From: Methanobacteriota archaeon
GTDB taxonomy: Archaea > Thermoplasmatota > Poseidoniia > Poseidoniales > Poseidoniaceae
DNA: 13,702 nt
Assembly (NCBI GenBank): GCA_002727515.1
Contig: PBXF01000029.1
Coordinates: forward strand, 42,726-56,427
Reading direction: 5' to 3'
Below, in pieces: positions 6,800 to 13,702 of the stretch (positions within the stretch are counted from its first letter, which is position 1; each line of letters opens with the position of its first letter). The translations under genes were made by a program, and so were the position numbers. The notes below the pieces were generated by a model that searched no databases, was not told where the DNA came from, and saw only the letters and a list, made by a program, of their open reading frames with translations.

Positions 6800-8827
6800 T
6801 CACTCAACAATTTTCAAGATTCTTCCACACCCTTCACAAGGAATTCGTAATGGTCTTTCTTGTGACTTAATTGGGTTTGGAGTGCTACATGCGGGGCATT
6901 CGATAACAGGATAGGATGTTTTTTCCATCATAGCAACTTTTTGTTTTGATTTGGGGCTAGCAATAGCTGTTATGACCCATATCGTAGATGTAACTGCAGA
7001 TAGTACCCCAATAATGAATGGGTTGTAAGCAAGGTATAGTGCGATAAATACGACTGGTACTAATGACATTTCAACCCAAATAACTGTTCTTTTTTTGGTC
7101 CGGGTCAATTTCATCGAGAAAAATAATCCAGCTAAAATAACACCAATCGTGATGATTGTGAGTGTCAGTGGTGCATTAAGCGGGCTAGTTGAAGGGAAAG
7201 CCTCTATTACAAATGTTGAACGTGGATTCAAATCTTGAGCGCTCAGAGTAATGGTTTCACCAAATGGAGTTCTTCTTTGAGTCAACTCCAATGAATCTTC
7301 TCCTTTTATTGTAGCACTTGTCAAACTCGTAAGCATACTAGTTTCTATGTTGATTGTTAAGTCATAAGATTGGAAAGTCGGCATCTGTGGGTTATACCTT
7401 ACAAAATCTCTTAGCAAGTTTGATTTTATATTATCCTCAATAATTTGAATGGTTTCAATTTTCAAGGTTACTGGGTGAGGTACAACTCGCAATTCTCCTT
7501 GCAAATCAAGAGTGAATCTGGAACTGTCTAAGCTATTAAAGTCAGTTCCCAGTAATTCTTCCAATTCAATATCAAGTCCCTCATACATGTAGGTGGTTGC
7601 TAATCCACTTGCTAATTGGCTTTGAAATTCATTTATTTCAACGCCGTCGATTCTTTTATTCCTTCTATCATCATCAGCGACCATACCTTCGCTAAACATT
7701 GAAATTGCAGTTGATAGTGAACTTTCTTCAGTTCCTATATTATCCAAGCCCCATCTCATCCAATAAGCGATTTCTTGATCCATACTCAATGTTATTTCTT
7801 TTCTTAGTACTAGGAAACTATCTTCATTGTCTAATTCCATGTTGATGTTGGCTACAAGTTTAGAGCCGACACCATCTGATCTAAGTGGCTCCTCATTGGG
7901 ATAGAAACCTGCTCCTCCCGTATTTCCTGTATCGACAGGATAAATTGTAAAGTCTGCAAGTCCAGAAAGAATAGGGGTTCCAGTTTGTAATTGGATGAAT
8001 GATTCTATGGTTATGATTTGCTCGCCTTCAGAGTTTGCAGTCCACGTCCAAGTCAGTCGAACGAAATCACCGTTGCTAGTTTGAATTGCGTCTGTGTTCA
8101 ATTGTGCATTATTGACCTTTACACCAAGGCTAGTTGCATGTGCAGCTGTTTTCTGTCCAAATGGAGATGCAACTGTTACTGAGATGTAAACATCCATTCC
8201 TTCTGTGACAGGCTCATCAACAATTAAGTCAACAAGAGGAAGATCTGCAGTAATTTTTGAATCATATTCTTCACTACCCCATAGCAATTCCAATGCTGCA
8301 TCAGAGCCTGGTAATGAGAATGTAACACTAGTTGCTGAAAGTGTAAGTTTTACTTTACTGCTTGCTGGTATAGAACCCGAATCAACTTCGACATCTATCG
8401 ATATAGTGCCTTCTCCAGTTGAAAGAAATTGACTTTGTGTATCAATGCTTGCAGTATATTCTTGGCCACCCAATTCGATGTTAATACTCGCATTGATTGT
8501 AGCTCCAGCAGCATTTTCTAGTTTGTAATATATCTCAAACTCCCATGTTGAACTGGGGTAGATGCCTGTCCATGATGGATTTATTTCCCATGTTGCGATT
8601 TCGGTTCTTTGAGCAATTGAATTTGTTACAGTGGCACTTTCAGCATCATCCATGAGGTCAGTCTTGAAAGGAGATAGTTCTCCTCCTCCTGATGTTCCTA
8701 TTAGGTATAGGTCGGCAGTAGACGATTCACAACAAATTTCGACGCTATCTGCAGAAGTGTTTGGGATAGGTAATGATGAAAAAAGGAACATCACACACAA
8801 AAAGAGTGGTAATTTGTATCCCTTCAT
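6800..8827 (-). CDS. Secreted/membrane protein with three C-terminal helices and a zinc ribbon (unknown function)
   Basis: The product is not recognised. The 675 residues begin with a signal peptide (MKGYKLPLFLCVMFLFSSLP, cleavage probably after the Ala in NTSADS). About 520 beta-rich, Thr/Ser-rich extracytoplasmic residues follow, including a stretch that reads like an Ig-type or fibronectin-like sandwich around 190-290. Three membrane helices lie at about 553-571, 582-601 and 603-622. The C-terminus is cytoplasmic and carries a zinc ribbon with Cys644, 647, 664 and 667 (CPAC and CEGC). The ATG at 8827 is supported by GGTGA four bases upstream. Its stop codon abuts the stop of the RecJ/Cdc45-like gene. 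Large outside and small zinc-ribbon inside suggests an envelope protein that signals to, or docks, a cytoplasmic partner; that is inference only. Confidence 0.87.
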   Translation of the reverse strand: MKGYKLPLFLCVMFLFSSLPIPNTSADSVEICCESSTADLYLIGTSGGGELSPFKTDLMDDAESATVTNSIAQRTEIATWEINPSWTGIYPSSTWEFEIYYKLENAAGATINASINIELGGQEYTASIDTQSQFLSTGEGTISIDVEVDSGSIPASSKVKLTLSATSVTFSLPGSDAALELLWGSEEYDSKITADLPLVDLIVDEPVTEGMDVYISVTVASPFGQKTAAHATSLGVKVNNAQLNTDAIQTSNGDFVRLTWTWTANSEGEQIITIESFIQLQTGTPILSGLADFTIYPVDTGNTGGAGFYPNEEPLRSDGVGSKLVANINMELDNEDSFLVLRKEITLSMDQEIAYWMRWGLDNIGTEESSLSTAISMFSEGMVADDDRRNKRIDGVEINEFQSQLASGLATTYMYEGLDIELEELLGTDFNSLDSSRFTLDLQGELRVVPHPVTLKIETIQIIEDNIKSNLLRDFVRYNPQMPTFQSYDLTINIETSMLTSLTSATIKGEDSLELTQRRTPFGETITLSAQDLNPRSTFVIEAFPSTSPLNAPLTLTIITIGVILAGLFFSMKLTRTKKRTVIWVEMSLVPVVFIALYLAYNPFIIGVLSAVTSTIWVITAIASPKSKQKVAMMEKTSYPVIECPACSTPNPIKSQERPLRIPCEGCGRILKIVE

Positions 8828-8831
8828 TTAT

Positions 8832-8836
8832 TCACC
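8832..8836 (-). promoter_or_regulatory. Ribosome-binding site of the membrane protein gene at 6800-8827
   Basis: On the minus strand GGTGA lies four bases before the ATG at 8827 and supports that start. A TATA-like CTTTATT on the same strand (8853-8859) is about 29 bases from the ATG, which would leave almost no leader, so its role is unclear. Confidence 0.55.
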
Positions 8837-8895
8837 AATTTAACTCTGAAACAATAAAGCACTTGAAAACTATGGCCGATTGGGCAATAATATGT

Positions 8896-9246
8896 TCAAA
8901 GTGCCTTCTCTAAGAGATTGCCAAGTTCTTTCTCAAACAGTCCGACTAATGCTTCGCCAACTTCCCCTTGCAAATCGTCAGGTAGGATTCTTAATCCAAG
9001 TCTAGCAGCGGCTCTACTTGCCTTTAATTCAGCGTAAACAGAACGTGCTTTGGCATTGAAGTAATACGTAATAGCTTCTTTTAACTCAGATTTCAAGTCT
9101 TCATCAGATTCAACTTTGGCTCTTATGTAAGATTTAATTTCATCTTTCACTAGGTCTCTTACAGCTTCAATCATGATGTCTTCAGTTGCCATCAAATCCT
9201 TGACTTGGTCGCCAAGGTTGCCTGTGAGCAATCTCTCTATTGCCAT
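8896..9246 (-). CDS. Small all-helical protein (unknown function)
   Basis: The product is not recognised. The 116 residues are highly charged, contain no Cys, and read as a series of amphipathic helices. A helix with DQVKDLMATED comes first. Then come a Glu/Lys-rich stretch (VKDEIKSYIRAKVESDEDLK), an aromatic/basic helix (ITYYFNAKARSVYAEL), an Ala-rich segment, and a C-terminal helix (ALVGLFEKELGNLLEKAL). There is no signal peptide or membrane segment, so it is probably cytosolic and possibly oligomeric or part of a complex. The ATG at 9246 is the only in-frame ATG near the 5' end. No ribosome-binding site is adjacent, and an AT-rich TATA-like element lies about 45 bases upstream. It is divergent from the CBS-like gene and could share its promoter region. 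Its regular composition and intact frame argue for a real gene. Confidence 0.75.
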   Translation of the reverse strand: MAIERLLTGNLGDQVKDLMATEDIMIEAVRDLVKDEIKSYIRAKVESDEDLKSELKEAITYYFNAKARSVYAELKASRAAARLGLRILPDDLQGEVGEALVGLFEKELGNLLEKAL

Positions 9247-9286
9247 GAATGGGCGTATGAGTTCTAATTCTTGAATCCACCTATGG

Positions 9287-9296
9287 TATAATAAAT
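9287..9296. promoter_or_regulatory. AT-rich, possibly bidirectional TATA element
   Basis: TATAATAAAT lies between two divergent genes. On the plus strand its centre is about 27 bases before the ATG at 9318, the distance expected for a leaderless archaeal transcript. Read on the minus strand (ATTTATTATA) it is about 45 bases before the ATG at 9246, giving a leader of about 19 bases. Either gene, or both, could use it. Confidence 0.5.
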
Positions 9297-9317
9297 TTGA
9301 ACTTTTTAGTGTGCTAC

Positions 9318-9584
9318 ATGGAATTTTCTACTATTGGCTGTGAAGATTCAGTCGAAGAAGCAACTACAAGACTACAAAATTGTGATGTTTTGATTGTGTG
9401 GGGAGAAGAAGACATTCTGGGAGTTATTACTGAAGACCACTTGAACAAAAAAGGTACTTGTGGGGAAATTTGTGAACTGGACGTCCTGGTTGACCCTTCA
9501 TTGGAAATGAGAGAAAAATGGAATCCAAAATTTGTGATAACTACTGAAGATGGTGAGCCAGTTTTAATCGTGAACCATCAATAA
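9318..9584 (+). CDS. Minimal CBS-domain-like protein
   Basis: The 88 residues resemble a compact CBS module, the domain that often binds adenosine nucleotides and regulates partners. DSVEEATTRLQNCDVLIVW followed by ILGVITEDHL at 33-42 matches the helix-strand-strand pattern and the GVITxxxL signature of a first CBS motif. A second, shortened half follows (ICELDVLVDPSLE, then KFVITTEDGEPVLIVN) and reads like the matching strands of a second motif. No other domain is attached. ATG at 9318 is preferred: a TATA element about 27 bases upstream fits a leaderless message, while TTG at 9297 and GTG at 9309 would begin between promoter and transcript. The last 21 bases overlap the 3' end of gltX on the opposite strand. 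The target is unknown. Confidence 0.7.
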   Translation: MEFSTIGCEDSVEEATTRLQNCDVLIVWGEEDILGVITEDHLNKKGTCGEICELDVLVDPSLEMREKWNPKFVITTEDGEPVLIVNHQ

Positions 9585-11234
9585 GCCATCTTTTTCGACG
9601 ATAGCATATCCTATTCGTTCTAACTGAACAATTGTCCCAATAGGGTGATTATGTTTCTCAAGTAAACCTTCTACGTATACTAATTCCTTGCCATCGGCAA
9701 TAGCAAGTTGTGTTTCAATTCCTTCGGTTATCCAATGAACAATCGGTCTTTTGTCTGATCTATCAATAGATTCAACATGGCCATTTTCGGAGATATCGCA
9801 GAAGTCTTTCAACCTAACAGGCTTCCCCGAATCCTCATTTTCAATATAAATTGAATTTTGAATTTCAAATATTCGGTCTGGCATATCTTCTTCAGGGTGA
9901 GAACTAATTGCCAATTGCGATGGAAATTCACCACTTAGGTCAATTTTTACGGGGTCTCTAATGAAGGCTAAGCGTGGAGATACTGGCTCGATTGATTTTG
10001 TATTGTGAGAATATAGGGTTGAGAGTGGAACTGCAATGTCCTTTTGAGTCAAACCTAATTCAATCCAAAATGACCTTAATGATTCAGGGCGGATTCCTCT
10101 TCTGAATAAAGCAGACAATGTTGGTAGCCTGGGGTCATTCCAACCTGAATAAATTCCTTCAGAGATATCCTTCTTCATTTGCGATGTAGAAAACGATCCA
10201 AATTCATGAACTTTGACTCTTCCCCAGTAAATCGTTTCGGGATAATTCCATTCAAAATGGTCGTACAGTAACTTTTGCTTGCGCGTGGAATCCATCAAAT
10301 CCTTTCCTCGAATAATGTGAGTTACTCCTTGGAGATAGTCCTCAATAGCGGACTGAAAATCAAGTAGTGGCCAAACACGCCATTTTGAACCAACTCTAGG
10401 GTGTGGATTTGTCTGTATTCTTGCTGCAGGCCAATCCCTTAGAGCTGGATTTTTTTGGTCCATTCCAGTTTTCATTCGAAGTACCGCATCACCTGGCATA
10501 AATCCGTTCGAATCATTCATTTTGTTCCATAATTCTAGGTTCTTATTTACATCATTATCCCTGCATGGACAATTACTTTTACTCAGTCTGAATTCTCTGA
10601 ATTCATCTCCTGTACAAGTACAGACATATGCGAAATCAGTTTCAATTGTTTTTTCTGCATAATCATGATATTTGTCCATTCTCTCACTCGCTATCACTAA
10701 CCTATGAGCAGAATAGCCGCACAATTCTTCTTGCTGTTTTGGAATTGAATCATATGCTTCCATCATTGGAGGTTTGACAGTAGTATCTGTGTCGTCAAAT
10801 CTTAGAATCAACTCTCCATCGTGTAATTTTGCGTACTCAGCATTTATGACCAATCCTCTGGAATGTCCAAAAGAAAGAGGGCCATTGGGATTGGGGGCGA
10901 ATCTCAAAACTGGTTTTCTACCATTGAGATTTGGCAATTCAGGAAGTCCCTCCCTTCGTTTTTGTTCTTTTTTCTCTAGCATTTCTGGAGCTTCATTTTC
11001 TAATATATTTCTTAGATGGTCAAGTCCATTAGTGATTGATAACTCATTTGCCGCAGCCACTTCCTTGGCAACAATTGGAGCAATTATTTTTCCATGTTGC
11101 CTTAATTCCTTTCTAGAACCCATGATTCTGCTAATCACTGAACCTGCCTGCCCTTTACCGTCGTATTGCAAACTATTTTGCATGGCAAGGTGACGAATAA
11201 ATGCCAAAGTTTCCTCATCGGGTTCCCAGGACAT
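9564..11234 (-). CDS. gltX: Glutamyl-tRNA synthetase, archaeal type (GluRS)
   Basis: This class I synthetase charges tRNA-Glu with glutamate in the cytosol. In archaea it usually serves tRNA-Glu only, with GatDE handling tRNA-Gln. From ATG 11234 it has 556 residues. A helical N-terminal extension typical of archaeal/eukaryotic GluRS comes first. The HIGH-equivalent region is PNPNGPLSFGHSRG at 114-127, followed by LRFDDTDT. A Cys quartet (205, 207, 222, 224) probably binds zinc. The KMSKS-equivalent is FSTSQMKKDI at 348-357, then GWNDPRLPTL and the C-terminal beta-barrel anticodon-binding domains. Many relatives have STSK or STSG; Gln352 is less usual. An upstream in-frame start at 11318 would overlap rnhB; the family-like N-terminus MSWEPDEETLAFIRHLA favours 11234, 25 bases after the rnhB stop. 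It is probably co-transcribed with rnhB. Confidence 0.95.
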   Translation of the reverse strand: MSWEPDEETLAFIRHLAMQNSLQYDGKGQAGSVISRIMGSRKELRQHGKIIAPIVAKEVAAANELSITNGLDHLRNILENEAPEMLEKKEQKRREGLPELPNLNGRKPVLRFAPNPNGPLSFGHSRGLVINAEYAKLHDGELILRFDDTDTTVKPPMMEAYDSIPKQQEELCGYSAHRLVIASERMDKYHDYAEKTIETDFAYVCTCTGDEFREFRLSKSNCPCRDNDVNKNLELWNKMNDSNGFMPGDAVLRMKTGMDQKNPALRDWPAARIQTNPHPRVGSKWRVWPLLDFQSAIEDYLQGVTHIIRGKDLMDSTRKQKLLYDHFEWNYPETIYWGRVKVHEFGSFSTSQMKKDISEGIYSGWNDPRLPTLSALFRRGIRPESLRSFWIELGLTQKDIAVPLSTLYSHNTKSIEPVSPRLAFIRDPVKIDLSGEFPSQLAISSHPEEDMPDRIFEIQNSIYIENEDSGKPVRLKDFCDISENGHVESIDRSDKRPIVHWITEGIETQLAIADGKELVYVEGLLEKHNHPIGTIVQLERIGYAIVEKDGLLMVHD

Positions 11235-11259
11235 GGACACGCGTGGAGGATTAGGTTCT

Positions 11260-11895
11260 TCAAAACAAGGTTTGTTGATTTGCATTAGGACGGGGCGGAG
11301 TTTTACCTCCCCAAGCATTCTCTACAGTTTTCCAAGACCATCTAAGGCATGCATGAGGTGTCTCTCCTTTCACCAATTCTTTTACCGCATCAATCGTCTT
11401 TGGATCGGAAGGATAACCACTTCCAACATTGAAACCTACTTGTTCAGATATTTCTTTGACTATATTGTCTCTTGTTACCTTTGCAATTATACTTGCAGCA
11501 CCAACTGCTAGAAAATTTTCGTCAGCCTTGTGTTCTGCTTTACATGTTCTGTTTGCAAGAGCCGAGACATTTCTGGCAAATCTTGTAGCATCAACATCGC
11601 ATGCGTCCAACATTATCTCTCCATTTGGCATTCCAGCCAAAGCCTCTGCAAATAGTTCAACCTCCAGTTGATTTAGATTTGCTGAATTGTCTATCCTCTC
11701 AGGTGGACAAATAATTACTTGATGTGGCATTTCGATTAAATGCTTGAAAATCTCATTTCTTTTTTTATGGGATAACAACTTTGAATCCTTAACTCCTAAT
11801 TCTTCCAATTCTGACTCAGAAGCCGATGCAAAAGCACATACTACAAGTGGACCAATAACCGGTCCTCTACCTGCTTCATCAACTCCAATTTTCAT
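11260..11895 (-). CDS. rnhB: Ribonuclease HII
   Basis: RNase HII cleaves the RNA strand of RNA-DNA hybrids and nicks at single ribonucleotides in DNA, acting in replication and ribonucleotide repair. The 211 residues show the full catalytic set: DEAGRG with Asp6 and Glu7, KDSKLLS at 36-42, Asp97 in LDACD, and Asp143 in AKVTRD. The family motif GSGYPSDP is at 158-165. The C-terminal NQQTLF resembles the PCNA-interacting peptide found at this place in archaeal RNase HII. The ATG at 11895 lies seven bases after the stop of the upstream surface-protein gene. A GTGAT element three bases before the ATG overlaps that stop codon, which suggests translational coupling. gltX follows after 25 bases. Confidence 0.97.
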   Translation of the reverse strand: MKIGVDEAGRGPVIGPLVVCAFASASESELEELGVKDSKLLSHKKRNEIFKHLIEMPHQVIICPPERIDNSANLNQLEVELFAEALAGMPNGEIMLDACDVDATRFARNVSALANRTCKAEHKADENFLAVGAASIIAKVTRDNIVKEISEQVGFNVGSGYPSDPKTIDAVKELVKGETPHACLRWSWKTVENAWGGKTPPRPNANQQTLF

Positions 11896-11902
11896 TTTAT
11901 CA

Positions 11903-13702
11903 CTACAAATCTAAATCATCTAAATTAAACATAGGAGGTGGGTCATTTTTTTGTTTAGGTACAGTTCTATCAGTAACCTGTATGACATCATCAGGTAACT
12001 TAACATTAGCCGAGTGAGGTTGATTTACTTCACCTTGAGAAATTTGATTTGCCAAGTCATCAATTTGTGATTTGACAGACTTAATGTCATGATGGTCTAA
12101 TACAGTACTTGCAGCACTTACTAATTTAGGATCGACTGGTTGCGCTGGTAATTCTGTTGGCTTACTGGATGCTCTGAACATTCCCGTGAATGCCTCTGAT
12201 GGGATTTGAGGCGATTGAACAATTTCAGGAACTGGTTGTTTCTTTTTATTAAATTCTTCCATCCAGTTGTCGTTATTATTTCCGTTGTCAACCGTTAAAT
12301 TCTGAATTGCTATTTGCTCTTTCCTTGCATTTCTATCATTAATTGCTTTATTGAATATGAGGCCGCTCAATAATATTGCACAAATTATGAATTTCCATGC
12401 CCAGATTATCGACAAACCATTTGATACAAATTCTGTAAAGGAACTGACAATAGAACTACTGCTTTCTTGGGATTTATCTGCTGCATCAAAACTCGAGTTT
12501 GAGGTATAGATGAACGGTTTGTCATCTGCAAGTCTACTATTTGCAGTGATATTCAAAAAGAAATTATCACTTGAAATTTGATCGTCTGGTAATTCTGCCC
12601 AACCTCTGAATGTAAAATTCGAGCCTTTGTCTATGTCAATTATTTCGAATGATCTTATCTTACCATCATTTTCTTCGAATATAGCGTTATTAGGTGGAAT
12701 GAAACTCATTTCTGTGTAATATGAAGAAGACATTTTGACAATCAAACCATCGACAATATTTCCTTCGTTTCTTAACGTCATCAAGACTTCAATTCTACCA
12801 TTATTTACAGCACTTTGAGAATTTTCCCACACCCAATTAACATAAGGTGCTGTGTAACTTGAAATAGAAATTGAATCTAAAATCAATCCATCAACATTCA
12901 CTAGTTGTATAGTTGCTTGTGCATTCGAGTAACCTTCCGCCCCGTCAATTGTCGAAAGGTTAAGTGGAATCTCTGAGCTTTGTTGATTTCTCGATAGACC
13001 TACATATTCCGACTGAATTTCAAAATTCATGCCATATTCATCTATTACCTCTAATCGTAATTCGTCGTAGAAATTCCCATTGTTTTGAATTTTAATCATT
13101 TGCTGACAAACTTCTCCAACGTTCACTGAGGTACAAGATTCTGTATTAATTTCAATTTCCCCCATCTGATTAACTTGTATTCTCGAAGCTAAATTTACAG
13201 TTTCAGAGCGTTGAGGGAAATTGAGAGGATTCGCTATTAGTGTGAGGTTTAATTCGCTACTTTTTACATTCGGGGAGTCAAATCCGATTTCAATGGTTCT
13301 TGACTCGTTTGGTGTCAGCGGAATTAGGTCAAATGCGTTGAATATGGCTGCCGTCCACCCATCAACTTCAATTCGATCTGCATTTTCAATTCCAGGAGAA
13401 CTTAATGTTGTATCAAGATAAATATCTACGTTGCCGTTGTTTCTGAGTGTAACTTCTATTCTCCCATCATCTCCTGGGTCTAGGATTAAATCATCCTCTG
13501 CGAAATCGATTGTAATGTTGCGAAATGTTTGCATTTCTAAAGAGAAAGTCCAAGATTCAATTCTCTTGTCAAGACCAGATTCGGCGCGTAACGTGAAAGT
13601 CGGACCAGTGCCCGCTAGTGGTGCTCCATCTACAATCGGTGGTGTTTGGATGTAGAAATATACGTAAATCTCTGAATCATTCTGAATTTCAAAATCTAGT
13701 GC
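11903..13702 (-). CDS. Large surface protein with repeated beta-sandwich domains and one C-terminal membrane helix (5' end outside the window)
   Basis: The frame stays open from an internal ATG at 13534 to the right edge, so the gene is truncated at its 5' end and 599 residues are visible. The outer part contains repeated stretches of the CARDB/NEW3 kind: a DPGDDGRIEVTLRNNGNVDI segment and a VGEVCQQMIKIQNNGNFYDE segment, each with the 'x-N-x-G-N' turn between strands. One membrane helix lies at about 430-451 (IIWAWKFIICAILLSGLIF). The 148-residue cytoplasmic tail is Pro/Gln/Asn-rich, probably disordered, and ends in an acidic DLDDLD-type terminus. Such repeats usually build rod-like cell-surface adhesins or structural proteins; the precise role is unknown. 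It heads the cluster with rnhB and gltX, seven bases upstream of rnhB. Confidence 0.87.
   Translation of the reverse strand, partial: ALDFEIQNDSEIYVYFYIQTPPIVDGAPLAGTGPTFTLRAESGLDKRIESWTFSLEMQTFRNITIDFAEDDLILDPGDDGRIEVTLRNNGNVDIYLDTTLSSPGIENADRIEVDGWTAAIFNAFDLIPLTPNESRTIEIGFDSPNVKSSELNLTLIANPLNFPQRSETVNLASRIQVNQMGEIEINTESCTSVNVGEVCQQMIKIQNNGNFYDELRLEVIDEYGMNFEIQSEYVGLSRNQQSSEIPLNLSTIDGAEGYSNAQATIQLVNVDGLILDSISISSYTAPYVNWVWENSQSAVNNGRIEVLMTLRNEGNIVDGLIVKMSSSYYTEMSFIPPNNAIFEENDGKIRSFEIIDIDKGSNFTFRGWAELPDDQISSDNFFLNITANSRLADDKPFIYTSNSSFDAADKSQESSSSIVSSFTEFVSNGLSIIWAWKFIICAILLSGLIFNKAINDRNARKEQIAIQNLTVDNGNNNDNWMEEFNKKKQPVPEIVQSPQIPSEAFTGMFRASSKPTELPAQPVDPKLVSAASTVLDHHDIKSVKSQIDDLANQISQGEVNQPHSANVKLPDDVIQVTDRTVPKQKNDPPPMFNLDDLDL

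Noticed and set aside
10774..11193. Plus-strand open frame of 139 residues
   Set aside because: It is antisense to the catalytic N-terminal part of gltX. The composition (Ser, Phe, Leu, Cys) is typical of a shadow frame.
11235..11318. Longer gltX beginning at 11318
   Set aside because: It would overlap rnhB by 59 bases, and the extra residues do not look like the family N-terminus, which begins at the ATG at 11234.

Overview
The window looks like a gene-dense piece of chromosome from a marine euryarchaeal-type archaeon. Evidence for Archaea is direct: an archaeal S15P (S13e-type) ribosomal protein, an archaeosine synthase (ArcS), an archaeal/eukaryotic-type glutamyl-tRNA synthetase with an N-terminal extension, an RNase HII ending in a PCNA-binding-like peptide, and purine-rich ribosome-binding sites. 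The AT-rich composition, very tight packing and several large sequon-rich secreted proteins with C-terminal anchors suggest a Marine Group II/III-like lineage (Poseidoniales or relatives within Thermoplasmatota). That placement is an inference, not a proof. No rRNA, tRNA, CRISPR array or insertion sequence was seen. No intergenic gap exceeds about 72 bases.

Layout, left to right. (1) Bases 1-300 are the C-terminal end of a zinc-ribbon protein, probably cut by the window edge, followed by dnaJ on the same strand. (2) On the minus strand, stop to stop against dnaJ with no spacer, is a large secreted/membrane-anchored protein (1478-3520). (3) A plus-strand block runs arcS, rpsO (S15P) and a protein that looks like a catalytically dead DHH/RecJ (Cdc45/GAN-like) relative. 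(4) A second large membrane protein with a C-terminal zinc ribbon (6800-8827, minus) again abuts the previous gene with zero spacer. (5) A short minus-strand helical protein (8896-9246) and a plus-strand CBS-like mini-protein (9318-9584) diverge from a shared AT-rich promoter region. (6) A minus-strand cluster runs from the right edge: a third large surface protein (5' end outside the window), rnhB, then gltX, with gaps of 7 and 25 bases.

Functionally the window mixes information processing (DnaJ chaperone, tRNA modification, tRNA charging, ribosome, RNase HII, a replication-associated candidate) with cell-surface proteins of unknown role. The item most worth following up is the gene behind rpsO. 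It sits where many euryarchaea carry recJ/GAN, keeps the apparent fold pattern of a DHH protein, and lacks all the metal-binding motif residues, as Cdc45 does. A near-repeat of 16 bases lies in front of both rpsO and this gene.
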